The translations under genes were made by a program, and so were the position numbers. From NCBI GenBank assembly GCA_002403305.1, contig DHHM01000019.1:38661-90201 (forward strand): a stretch of DNA of 51,541 nucleotides. The letters run 5' to 3'. The notes beneath the pieces were generated by a model. That model was not told the origin of the DNA, made no database searches, and worked only from the letters and a program-made list of their open reading frames with translations. The stretch is from Bacteroidales bacterium UBA4772 (GTDB lineage: Bacteria > Bacteroidota > Bacteroidia > Bacteroidales > VadinHA17). Below, piece after piece: positions 8,940 through 17,376 of this stretch; positions within the stretch are counted from its first letter, which is position 1, and every line of letters starts with the position of its first letter.

Positions 8940-9596
8940 CTAGTCCTTAATACACCGCACCGAGAGTCCGGAGGAACCCCAGCGATGATCCTCTTCCACC
9001 GATGCGTCAGTATAGGTGAGGGCGAAGAAATAACCAGAGCTTGTATTGTAATCGGTAGATGTCCAGAAATATCCGTGCATTCCGTTGTGAATGAAATCAG
9101 ATACTCGCATTCCTCCGGGCAGGGCGGTAAAGCCGCTGCTGTTGGTGGCCCCCTCATTCGGTGCATTCCACAGTGTAACACTCTTCATCTTTCCCCCCGG
9201 ATCAGCACCAAGGAAATCTGTCAGTATCAGAACCTCCCCCCGGGAAGGGACATGGAACCCCTGCGGACATAGCTTGTCGGTCTGTACTGCGAAGTAATTA
9301 TACAGGCCGCCGAAGATACCTGCATTGGCCTGCAGATCGCCAAACCAGCAGTAGGCGGGAGTCAGCAGCGGTTCCCAGGCATCTCCGGTGACATTCGGGA
9401 TAGCGTTGCCGTCGTTGTATTTTGTGGTCCTGAGGTTTTCCTTAAGCCATACCTGGGCTCCGATCTTAACAGTGGTGTAGACGTTGCCGCTACCGTCTCT
9501 GATCTCTTCAGCTTCCTTTTTGCAGCTCACGGTCGTTGTGAGTATAATGATACTCATAACTGCAAGTACTTTCAGATTGATTTTCATTACCTTCAT
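8940..9596 (-). CDS. FISUMP-domain lipoprotein
   Basis: A 218-residue exported lipoprotein. The N-terminus is a signal sequence ending TTTVSC, with Cys26 as the lipidation site followed by KKEAEE. The rest is a single Fibrobacter-succinogenes-major-paralogous (FISUMP) domain, recognised by DGNVYTTVKIGAQVW-like spacing (here GNVYTTVKIGAQVWLKENLR), the middle GLYNYFAV and CPQGFHVPSRGE, and the terminal FWTSTDY with GLSVRCIKD. Proteins of this class sit on the Bacteroidota cell surface; their function is unknown. The start at 9596 has an alternative ATG three codons downstream. It reads away from the porin gene at 10749, with a 9-bp inverted repeat in between. Confidence 0.85.
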   Translation of the reverse strand: MKVMKINLKVLAVMSIIILTTTVSCKKEAEEIRDGSGNVYTTVKIGAQVWLKENLRTTKYNDGNAIPNVTGDAWEPLLTPAYCWFGDLQANAGIFGGLYNYFAVQTDKLCPQGFHVPSRGEVLILTDFLGADPGGKMKSVTLWNAPNEGATNSSGFTALPGGMRVSDFIHNGMHGYFWTSTDYNTSSGYFFALTYTDASVEEDHRWGSSGLSVRCIKD

Positions 9597-9641
9597 CTTA
9601 TTATCTTTTGGTACCAGATAAAAAACACCGTTAACCGGGTA

Positions 9642-9665
9642 ATTATTGCATGGATTTGCAATAAT
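9642..9665. promoter_or_regulatory. Perfect 9-bp inverted repeat between porin and FISUMP genes
   Basis: ATTATTGCA at 9642-9650 and TGCAATAAT at 9657-9665 form a perfect 9-bp stem around a 6-base loop. No T-run follows on the minus strand, so it could be an operator or a weak terminator for the porin transcript. Confidence 0.4.
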
Positions 9666-9720
9666 ATTGCTGAAAATCAGACCAATATTAAATTAAAATC
9701 AACCGATCACGGTTGAGGAG

Positions 9721-10749
9721 TCAAAATCTGCCAATGAATTCCAGGGTGAACTTGTCTGTGTGGATGGGAAGCAGGCTCTTGAAGTAATTTTCATAGTTCA
9801 GCCTGATCTCTGAATAGAACTGTTCTGCTTCAAAACCCAGGTTGAGGCCGCAGGTGAAGCGGCTGGCCCCGATATCTCCGCTGAACACCGAGTCGCCGAT
9901 GAAGTCAATTCTCGCTACCGGGGTTATCATCTTCACCATCCGGTTCCCGGTCATAAAGTTGTAGTATGAATGAAGATATATGCCGTCATCATCCTGCCTG
10001 GCTGACAGGGTGTCGGTCCATTGCCTTACAATATATTCCGATTCGATAAAGAAATTCCCGTTATTGTATCTCAGCTCTGCACCGAACATCGAGAGATTAT
10101 GCTCGATGGCACCCTCCCCGTAGTAAAAGTTGGTTGCGGCTCTCAAACCATGATCCTTACCTGCGGCGAGACGTGAGGCAAAATTGGGCTTCTCAATCCA
10201 CTGCGGATTGTTGTTGCCCGTGCCGTTCACCGCCCCGGCCACCACGGAGACGGGGATCTGTCCGCGGAAGATGTACTCGGCATAAAATCCTATGTCACGC
10301 ATTCCTTCGTTGATGTACTTTGCCAGGAATGAGCGGTTGGCAAAGATGTTGTCTGCCGGGCTCCGCATGTAGTCGCTGCTGAAGGGTATCTTGCGCTGTC
10401 CCAGGTAGAAGTTCAGGTCGGTGACAGGAGAGAACCGGACATAGGCATCCAGCATCTTCATCTGGCCTTCGTCGGAGAGGTCGATCTCGAGCTTGTAGGT
10501 CATGTAACTGTTGATCTTGCCCCGGACGCTGAAGCGGGCGTTGCGCACCTCGAAACGCATCAGGGAGTTGTCAAGGTCGAACTCAACTTTTGTCTTCAGG
10601 ATGCCGGATATCTCCGGAGCAAATTCCGGCATGGTTTTGGTGGTATCCTGCGCCTGTGCTGAGCTACCTGCAAACGAAACCAGCAGGAAGAGGGTCAGTA
10701 CGCTTGCGTTGACTCCTGAAAATAATGTTGATAAAGCAGGTCTAACCAT
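9721..10749 (-). CDS. OprO/OprP-like outer-membrane porin
   Basis: A 342-residue beta-barrel protein with a cleavable signal peptide ending SAQAQ near residue 34. It has the phosphate-selective-porin layout: an early strand pair FEVRNARFSVRGKIN, YKLEIDLSDEG, FYLGQRKIPFSSDYM, ANRSFLAKYINEGMRDIGFY, and a final strand ending in FIGRF with a terminal aromatic, as needed for barrel assembly. The family name is historical; many Bacteroidota members have unknown ion selectivity. The ATG at 10749 lies 14 bases after the stop of the P-type ATPase, so the two are almost certainly co-transcribed. That suggests a role at the outer membrane in the same metal or ion pathway (inference). Confidence 0.8.
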   Translation of the reverse strand: MVRPALSTLFSGVNASVLTLFLLVSFAGSSAQAQDTTKTMPEFAPEISGILKTKVEFDLDNSLMRFEVRNARFSVRGKINSYMTYKLEIDLSDEGQMKMLDAYVRFSPVTDLNFYLGQRKIPFSSDYMRSPADNIFANRSFLAKYINEGMRDIGFYAEYIFRGQIPVSVVAGAVNGTGNNNPQWIEKPNFASRLAAGKDHGLRAATNFYYGEGAIEHNLSMFGAELRYNNGNFFIESEYIVRQWTDTLSARQDDDGIYLHSYYNFMTGNRMVKMITPVARIDFIGDSVFSGDIGASRFTCGLNLGFEAEQFYSEIRLNYENYFKSLLPIHTDKFTLEFIGRF

Positions 10750-10763
10750 TCTCCCAGTACCTT

Positions 10764-12878
10764 TCAGCCTTCTTTCATTTTTCGCCTCAGAAGTTGCGCA
10801 TTAACGGCGACAATCACCGTGCTTATGCTCATAAATATGGCCCCTATTGCAGGACTGATAATTATGCCTGCGCTGAACAGGACTCCGGCAGCCAGTGGTA
10901 TGGCCACCACGTTATATCCTGTTGCCCAGATAAAGTTCTGTATCATCTTCGTATAGGTGGCTTTGCCGAAAACAACCAGCGAAGCAATGTCCTGAGGGTT
11001 ACTGTTAACCAGGATAATATCCGCTGTCTCTGCCGCTATGTCTGTTCCTGATCCTATTGCAATTCCAACATCTGCTGCTGCCAGCGCCGGGGCATCATTG
11101 ACGCCGTCGCCGGTCATGGCTACAAATTCACCCTTCTTTTGTAACTCCTTCACCATTTTCAGTTTACCGTCCGGCAGGATGCCTGCATACCATCCATCCA
11201 AACCAAGTTCATCGCTCACGCTTCTGGCCACTTTCTCATTGTCGCCGGTCATCATAAAAAGTTTTAGTTCATGCTTTTTCAGCATTTTCACTGCTTCATA
11301 TGATTCTTTACGGATTTCATCCGACATCGCTATAAAACCTGCCAGTTTATCATCAACCATAACGAAGACAACCGTTTCAGCTTCATTGGTGACTGCTTCG
11401 GAGGGGATATCAATATTCTTTTCTGCCAGAAACCCCGGGCTGACGACCTTTACTTTTTTATCATCAACATCTGCTTCGATACCTTTTCCGGTGATGGCAT
11501 TAAAATTCTCAGCTTCCGGAATTTCAATTTTTTCGTCTTTTATCTTTTGCATTATGCCCATGGCCAGGGGATGTTCCGATTTTCCCTCGAGTGCCCCGGC
11601 GAGGCGTAATATCTGAGTGTCTTTGAATGATTCAACAAATGAACCGTACCGTGTAACCCCAAAATTTCCCCTGGTCAGAGTGCCTGTTTTATCAAAGATC
11701 ATTACCGAAACTTTCCGTGAATTTTCAAACGCGGTACGGTTGCGGATGAGCAGTCCGTGCTGCGCTGCCACCGAAGTGGAAATAGCCGCCACCAGTGGCA
11801 CTGCCAGGCCCAGTGCATGAGGGCAGGTGATGACCATGACCGTTGCCATTCGCTCCAGGGCAAAAACAAATGGTTTACCCACCAGTAACCATGCAGCAAG
11901 TGTCCCGAATCCGACTGAGAGGGCAATGACAGTGAGCCAGAAAGCAATGCGGTCAGCCAGGTTCTGGGTTTTTGATTTCTTGTCCTGTGCATCGCGCACC
12001 ATGTTGATTACCTTGCTTAGATAAGCATCTTCTCCCACCTGCATGACGCTGACTGTCAGTGAGCCGTTACCGTTGAGAGACCCTCCTGTCACCCTGTCGT
12101 CTTTGCCTTTCGCTACTGGTTTTGACTCCCCGGTGATCATTGACTCATTAACGTTGCTTTCTCCCTCGACCACCACACCGTCGACAGGTATTTTCTCACC
12201 GGGACGTACCAAGACCAGGTCATCTTTTTTCAGCTGATCAACCTTCACATCTTCGGTTCCGCCGTTCTTAACCAGGTGGGCTTCGTCGGGCATCATCTCT
12301 ACCAGCATCTGAAGTGATCTGGAGGCTCCAAGTATGGACTTCATTTCGATCCAGTGCCCGAGCAGCATTATATCTATCAGTGTGGCCAGCTCCCAGAAAA
12401 ATGTGCTTCCCTTTACTCCGAAGGTGGTGGCTGAACTGTACCCCCATGCCACGGTGATGGCCACAGCTATCAGCGTCATCATCCCCGGCTGCTTTTTCTT
12501 TATCTCATCAGCCAGTCCGGTCAGGAAAGGCCATCCTCCGTAGAAAAAGACTACCGTTGATAGGGCAAAGAGTATATATTTGTCAGCATCACCCAGAAGA
12601 GTGAACCGGAAACCCAGCAGATCCTGGATCATTGGCGAGAGGATCAATATGGGAAGAGTGAAAATCAGGGAAAGCCAGAAGCGTCTCCTGAAATCCTTTA
12701 TCATCATAGCATGATGGCCGCTATGGTCATGTGATCCATTACTATGGGCATCATGAGAAGCGCTTTTCCGTGCACTGTGATTGTGTCCGGCAGGGTGATC
12801 ATGCCCTTCAGCACGCTCATGTCCGGGTCTGTGATCATGCATGGCGGCATGTTCATGGTTATTATTCATCTTGTCCAT
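10764..12878 (-). CDS. copB: CopB-type heavy-metal P1B ATPase (CPH motif)
   Basis: A 704-residue inner-membrane ATP-driven metal exporter. Core motifs in order are TGES (MITGESKPV), the metal-binding transmembrane CPH (CPHALGLAVP), DKTGTLTRG with the phosphorylated Asp, and GDGVNDAPAL; late transmembrane residues GYNVVAIP and MSISTVIVA follow. CPH rather than CPC places it in subgroup P1B-3 (CopB), associated with copper/silver export. There is no CxxC heavy-metal domain; instead the first 56 residues contain 15 histidines in HxH pairs, a probable cytosolic metal-binding tail. ATG at 12878 is chosen over a TTG at 12908. The SHOCT protein lies upstream and the porin follows, forming a metal-efflux locus. 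Confidence 0.9.
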   Translation of the reverse strand: MDKMNNNHEHAAMHDHRPGHERAEGHDHPAGHNHSARKSASHDAHSNGSHDHSGHHAMMIKDFRRRFWLSLIFTLPILILSPMIQDLLGFRFTLLGDADKYILFALSTVVFFYGGWPFLTGLADEIKKKQPGMMTLIAVAITVAWGYSSATTFGVKGSTFFWELATLIDIMLLGHWIEMKSILGASRSLQMLVEMMPDEAHLVKNGGTEDVKVDQLKKDDLVLVRPGEKIPVDGVVVEGESNVNESMITGESKPVAKGKDDRVTGGSLNGNGSLTVSVMQVGEDAYLSKVINMVRDAQDKKSKTQNLADRIAFWLTVIALSVGFGTLAAWLLVGKPFVFALERMATVMVITCPHALGLAVPLVAAISTSVAAQHGLLIRNRTAFENSRKVSVMIFDKTGTLTRGNFGVTRYGSFVESFKDTQILRLAGALEGKSEHPLAMGIMQKIKDEKIEIPEAENFNAITGKGIEADVDDKKVKVVSPGFLAEKNIDIPSEAVTNEAETVVFVMVDDKLAGFIAMSDEIRKESYEAVKMLKKHELKLFMMTGDNEKVARSVSDELGLDGWYAGILPDGKLKMVKELQKKGEFVAMTGDGVNDAPALAAADVGIAIGSGTDIAAETADIILVNSNPQDIASLVVFGKATYTKMIQNFIWATGYNVVAIPLAAGVLFSAGIIISPAIGAIFMSISTVIVAVNAQLLRRKMKEG

Positions 12879-12981
12879 AGTGATGTCATTCTGTTCCGGG
12901 CAGGACAAAACAAAATCCTCTCCGGAGTATTTTGAACTTTATTACACTCTGAATCAGAAATAAGACAAGTGCAAGCAAAGG

Positions 12982-13206
12982 CTATTGCAAGTCGCTCTTG
13001 CGTTTGTCAAATTCATCCTTGTCAATCTCGCCTTTTGCATACCGCTCCTTCAGAATGTCAAGGGCAGATTTGCTTTCGGGCGGTTTAACGCTGCGGTTCC
13101 GGCTTGTAATCCTGACCACAATCCAGACTATAGCCACAATAAGAAGGAAACTGATTATCCAGCCCCATCCCATTCCCCATGCATGCCATCCTGGTCCGTC
13201 CATCAT
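12982..13206 (-). CDS. Small SHOCT-domain membrane protein
   Basis: A 74-residue protein. The start is fixed by a strong ribosome-binding site (GGAGGT, about 6 bases upstream of ATGATG at 13206); a TTG further upstream is rejected. The N-terminus is rich in Trp/Gly (MMDGPGWHAWGMGWGW), one transmembrane helix follows (IISFLLIVAIVWIVVRI), and the C-terminal 28 residues are a SHOCT domain (ALDILKERYAKGEIDKDEF). SHOCT proteins of this shape often neighbour heavy-metal ATPases. Here the gene lies about 100 bases upstream of the CopB-type pump on the same strand, so a role in the same metal response is likely but unproven. Confidence 0.85.
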   Translation of the reverse strand: MMDGPGWHAWGMGWGWIISFLLIVAIVWIVVRITSRNRSVKPPESKSALDILKERYAKGEIDKDEFDKRKSDLQ

Positions 13207-13503
13207 AATAAACCTCCGATCATTATTAGACAATTATTAAATCTTCTTCCTTTCGATGGAAGATATTTTGCACGCCTTTATAATAACAACAAGTGAAAAG
13301 TGATATTGTTAGACGCTCGAAGCTACAAGTTACATAATTTTCAGGTATTTTGGCAGTCAGAATCTTATGTCCCACGTCAGGCTCCCTGGACTTTGGAGTC
13401 GAAGCGGAAGCTGCCTGCCAAATGACATATCCCGCAGAAATATGATTATTTTGTTCTTTTTTTTCGTATTTTGTTAGATCGGCCACTGAAAACGAAAATC
13501 ATC

Positions 13504-15690
13504 ATGACAGAAAATGAGAAACTTGACAGGATAGCCATCAGCGTCCGTTCACACCGCCTGTTGCGCGTGCTGCTCCGCGAGAACCCCATGCTCGAGACCA
13601 TCATGAGGGAGTCGAAGAACGAGATCGAAGCACAGATAGGGGTCAAAAACTGGATACATTCGGAATACAGCAGCCGCAAGGATGCCTTCCGGTTCCAGAC
13701 CGACAAGGTCACCAGGCGTGAGAACTTCGAGAAGCTTTCGTGGAATGACTATGCCATCATCAGGATACTGGACTATATTGATCATGCCGGTATAGAGTAT
13801 CCTGACCCCAACCTGCGAGGCGAAATTGCCGTGAGTAATCCCATCAGGTTCATATGGCTTGCCGTGATCAAGGGCACGGGCGGCTCCAAGCCTGAGTTCT
13901 TCATTGACATGATTCAGCTCTTCAGGCAGCTGAGGGGCGAGAGCAACCAGGTGATCCCCGACAGGGACAGGGTTGAAAGATGGATGGAGATGTACCCGTC
14001 GGGAGTTGATCCGCGCATCGTGGAGCTGCGCAAGGAGAACAGGGAGAGGATCATCAACCTGCTGATATCCAAGATCGAGGCGGACGAGATCAGATCTGAG
14101 AAATACTCCTTTCCTGAAGGCATGTCGCGCGATGAGAAGCTGCAGATGATGAACGAGTGGTGGGACAACTACAAGTTCCATCTCCATTTTGCAGTGCGGT
14201 CGCCGGACCTCCTCAATGAGATGCTCGGTCACTCGCTCGACCCCGACACCATGAAGATACTCTATGATGCCGAGAAGGCGGGGATACCCTTCTTCGTGAA
14301 CCCCTATTACCTCTCGCTGCTTCATGTGCGTGTTCCCTATTTCGCCATCGGCGCCGACCTGGCCATCAGGCATTACATCGTCTACAGCCGCCAGCTGGTT
14401 GATGAGTTCGGGCATATCGTGGCATGGGAGAAGGAGGACAAGGTGGTGCCGGGCGAGCCTAATGCGGCAGGGTGGCTTCTTCCTTCCCACAATAACATAC
14501 ACAGGCGGTACCCGGAGGTGGCCATACTCATCCCTGACACCATGGGGAGGGCATGCGGAGGACTCTGCTCCCCCTGTCAGCGGATGTACGATTTCCAGAG
14601 CGGTCACCTCAACTTCGACCTTGATAAGCTCAAGCCCACGGAGAGCTGGTGGGAGAAACAGAAGAAGCTGCTGCAATATTTCGAGGATGACACCCAGCTG
14701 AGGGATATCCTCATCACCGGCGGTGATGCCCTGATGAGCTCCGACAGGAGCCTGAAGGAGCTTCTTGATGCCGTCTACGAGATGGCGCGCAACAAGCGCG
14801 AGAAGAACAGGCAGAGGCCTGACGGTGAGAAGCATGCCGAGATACAGAGGGTCAGGCTCGGGACGAGGATGTTGACCTACCTGCCGCAGCGGATAACACC
14901 CGAGCTGGTTCAGATACTGGGTGATTTCAAAAAGAAGGCCAGGGAGATAGGCATCTCGCAGTTTCTCATACAGACCCATGTGGAGTCGCCCATGGAGGTC
15001 ACCCCGGAGTCGAGCAAGGCAGCGCACCTGCTCACCGGTGCCGGATGGCTCATCACCAACCAGCTGGTATTCACCACGGCTGCATCACGCAGGGGCCATA
15101 CCGCCAAGCTGAGGAAGGTGATGAATGATGTTGGCATACTGCCTTACTATACCTTCACGGTCAAGGGTTACATGGAGAACAACTTCAATTTCGCACCCAA
15201 TGCCAGGGTGGTACAGGAGCAGCTTGAGGAGAAGATCATCGGCAGGATCGACAGTGAACACTACGAGACTGTGAGGCAGTTTGCAGACAATGCGGAGAAC
15301 ATAGTTGAGAATATTGATGGCTTGCGCCGCTCTGCCGACCTCCCCTTCCTGGGTACCGACCGTAACGTGCTTAACCTGCCGGGTGTGGGCAAGAGTCTTA
15401 CATTCAGGGTGGTGGGCATCACAAGGTACGGAAGGAGGATACTGCAGTTCGACCATGACATCACCAGAACGCACAGTCCTATCATCAACAAGATGGGAAA
15501 GATGATCATAATCGAGTCGAAGTCGATACACGAGTATCTCCGGCAGCTGGAGGAGCTGGGTGAGGATACGGCGCAGTACGAGGGGCTCTTCGGCTACAGC
15601 ATCGGCCAGACCGAGCCGCGGGTGCCGATCTATGAATATCCGGAGTACAGCTTCAGCGTGACGAAGGAGATGAGCAACCTGGAGGTTTAG
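13504..15690 (+). CDS. KamA-family radical SAM protein (lysine 2,3-aminomutase-like)
   Basis: A 728-residue protein with a radical-SAM core. The cluster motif CxxxCxxC is CGGLCSPC (Cys351, Cys355, Cys358), with Gly-rich LITGGDALMSS after it, as in lysine 2,3-aminomutases. LPGVGKS (Lys630) lies where classical KamA has the PLP-binding PGGGGK, so PLP binding is plausible. It is far longer than the 416-residue KamA because of an N-terminal region of about 300 residues (RSHRLLRVLLRENPMLETIM onward) with no domain I can name. The classical YCRHC context is absent, so the substrate may differ from lysine. The ATG at 13504 has no Shine-Dalgarno. Strong codon bias produces long spurious antisense frames here. 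It stands alone, convergent with the next gene. Confidence 0.8.
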   Translation: MTENEKLDRIAISVRSHRLLRVLLRENPMLETIMRESKNEIEAQIGVKNWIHSEYSSRKDAFRFQTDKVTRRENFEKLSWNDYAIIRILDYIDHAGIEYPDPNLRGEIAVSNPIRFIWLAVIKGTGGSKPEFFIDMIQLFRQLRGESNQVIPDRDRVERWMEMYPSGVDPRIVELRKENRERIINLLISKIEADEIRSEKYSFPEGMSRDEKLQMMNEWWDNYKFHLHFAVRSPDLLNEMLGHSLDPDTMKILYDAEKAGIPFFVNPYYLSLLHVRVPYFAIGADLAIRHYIVYSRQLVDEFGHIVAWEKEDKVVPGEPNAAGWLLPSHNNIHRRYPEVAILIPDTMGRACGGLCSPCQRMYDFQSGHLNFDLDKLKPTESWWEKQKKLLQYFEDDTQLRDILITGGDALMSSDRSLKELLDAVYEMARNKREKNRQRPDGEKHAEIQRVRLGTRMLTYLPQRITPELVQILGDFKKKAREIGISQFLIQTHVESPMEVTPESSKAAHLLTGAGWLITNQLVFTTAASRRGHTAKLRKVMNDVGILPYYTFTVKGYMENNFNFAPNARVVQEQLEEKIIGRIDSEHYETVRQFADNAENIVENIDGLRRSADLPFLGTDRNVLNLPGVGKSLTFRVVGITRYGRRILQFDHDITRTHSPIINKMGKMIIIESKSIHEYLRQLEELGEDTAQYEGLFGYSIGQTEPRVPIYEYPEYSFSVTKEMSNLEV

Positions 15691-15776
15691 GTTGCGGCAA
15701 CCAGGTGTCGGGGCCAAGGACGATATTCCGCTGGCTTACTTTTATGGTTGTGCTTGCGTTAACGGTCAGAAAGGGG

Positions 15777-17288
15777 TTATGTGCTTCTGAATTTTCTGCC
15801 GTCTTCTTTACAAATGGTCTTTAGTAGTCGCTTAGCCGACATGATGGATGTTGGCAGTCCGCCGCCAGGTTCTACCCACTGTCCGCACATGTAGACGTTC
15901 TTCAGTCCCGGTACCATCTGCGGCATCGGTTTTGTCATTGTGTATGCGTTTTCAGGGGTGATGATCCACCCCTCGAATGATCCCTTCCAGTTGCCGGTGT
16001 AGCGTTCAAAGGTGAGCGGGGTGGCTACGTCGGTCACCTCCACCTGTTCGGTGATCCCCGGAAAACGCTGCTCGAGGAGTCTGACAATGGTTTTGGCGAT
16101 GTCATCTTTCTTCTGCACATAGACTGCCGGGTCTTCGTAAAGCTTTTTCCAGTATTCGTGATCGGAGTCCAGCATCACGGTGACGGCGGTCTTGCCTTCA
16201 GGTGCCATGGTCGGATCCTGGTTATAGATATGCACCGGAAGCCTCTCACGGACCTTGTCTGCGATCATCACAGGTTCCTTAAGCGGGAAGCTGATACCTG
16301 AGACCGTGACCGGCAGGTCGTCGAATTTACGGTTGACGCCCAGTGATACAAACAGCAGCGAATGAAACAGAGGCCACTTCTCGTACTGTTCGCGCGTCTT
16401 TGCGTCGAGGTATTTGCCGTCGAGCATATTGAACAGGGTGGCATGGCCGTCGGCTGCCGAGATGACCCTGGCGGCGGGGATCTCTGTGCCGTCGACCAGC
16501 CTGATGCCGGTAGCTCTGCCGTCGGTTGTAAGTATCCTTGCAACTTTGCTGTTGTAGTTCAGGACTCCGCCCAGTTCAATGTACCTTTCTTCGAGGGCCT
16601 TCGACATAGGCATCGATCCGCCGATGGGGTAGCCGGCGTTCCTGATGTGAAGCCATGCAAAGGTGAAGAGCATGAAGACTATTGAGAACTCAGGTATCCA
16701 TATCTCCATGAATGCCTCCTTCAGGAGAGGATCGCTGAAACGATTGGCAAACTCCTCGCCCGTAATGTTGGTCCACTTCCTGAACTCCTTGCCGTACTTC
16801 ATGAAGGCGAAGAACATTTTCAGGCTCTTTCTGAACCTTACGAATGGCGGGTCATCATCCGCCGGAAAGTCGAATTGGGTACACATCTTCACCCCCCTGA
16901 TAAAGTCCCGGATGGTATCCGCATCCCGGGGCGATAACTGAAGTAGGTGTTCCTCAAGCTTTCCGGCATCGGAATAGAAAATGACGGTGCGACCTTCGGC
17001 CCCCTCGCAGCGGCAATACTCATCAGGGTAGACAAACTCCCTGCCCTGTGCCACTCCTGTCTCCTTCCAGATGCTGTGCTGGGAGCTGTCAGGTGATGAT
17101 CCCACAAGCCAGTGGATGCACGCATCGAAAGTATAGCCCTTTCTCTTCCAGGCAGTACAGAGTCCGCCCGGCTGGTTATGCATCTCATAAACTTGTGTAT
17201 TGTAACCGTTGAGTCTCCCGTAGATTCCGGCAGCCAGACCGGCGAAGCCTGCCCCGATTATTACCAGTGATTTTTCGTCTGAAGCCAT
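15777..17288 (-). CDS. CrtI/phytoene-desaturase-like FAD oxidoreductase
   Basis: A 503-residue flavoprotein. The N-terminus has the Rossmann FAD loop IIGAGFAGLAAG (residues 10-21) with YEMHNQPGG after it, and the C-terminus has the second FAD motif NVYMCGQWVEPGGGLPTSI. This pairing is typical of the carotenoid desaturase/isomerase and NAD(P)/FAD-dependent all-trans-retinol-saturase-like group. A segment FLFTFAWLHIRNAGYPIGGSM-like in the middle suggests membrane contact and a lipophilic substrate. No carotenoid genes are nearby, so a pathway cannot be assigned. A Bacteroidota-type -7 box lies 25 bases upstream. The gene is transcribed toward, and convergent with, the KamA-like gene. Confidence 0.8.
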   Translation of the reverse strand: MASDEKSLVIIGAGFAGLAAGIYGRLNGYNTQVYEMHNQPGGLCTAWKRKGYTFDACIHWLVGSSPDSSQHSIWKETGVAQGREFVYPDEYCRCEGAEGRTVIFYSDAGKLEEHLLQLSPRDADTIRDFIRGVKMCTQFDFPADDDPPFVRFRKSLKMFFAFMKYGKEFRKWTNITGEEFANRFSDPLLKEAFMEIWIPEFSIVFMLFTFAWLHIRNAGYPIGGSMPMSKALEERYIELGGVLNYNSKVARILTTDGRATGIRLVDGTEIPAARVISAADGHATLFNMLDGKYLDAKTREQYEKWPLFHSLLFVSLGVNRKFDDLPVTVSGISFPLKEPVMIADKVRERLPVHIYNQDPTMAPEGKTAVTVMLDSDHEYWKKLYEDPAVYVQKKDDIAKTIVRLLEQRFPGITEQVEVTDVATPLTFERYTGNWKGSFEGWIITPENAYTMTKPMPQMVPGLKNVYMCGQWVEPGGGLPTSIMSAKRLLKTICKEDGRKFRST

Positions 17289-17312
17289 GTGAGATTTGAG
17301 TTAAGCCAGGAC

Positions 17313-17320
17313 CAAAGTTA
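17313..17320 (-). promoter_or_regulatory. Probable -7 promoter box of the FAD oxidoreductase
   Basis: On the minus strand TAACTTTG matches the Bacteroidota -7 consensus TAnnTTTG exactly. It would give a leader of about 18 bases. No good -33 TTTG was found at the expected distance. Confidence 0.4.
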
Positions 17321-17376
17321 ACGAACAAATGAACAGGGGAGTCCCTGCACATATGAAATTTTAAAACTATAAAGGT

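Noticed and set aside
13549..15027. A 492-codon minus-strand open frame opposite the KamA-like gene
   Set aside because: It is antisense to a gene with clear radical-SAM motifs, has no recognisable domain, and follows from strong codon bias on the plus strand.
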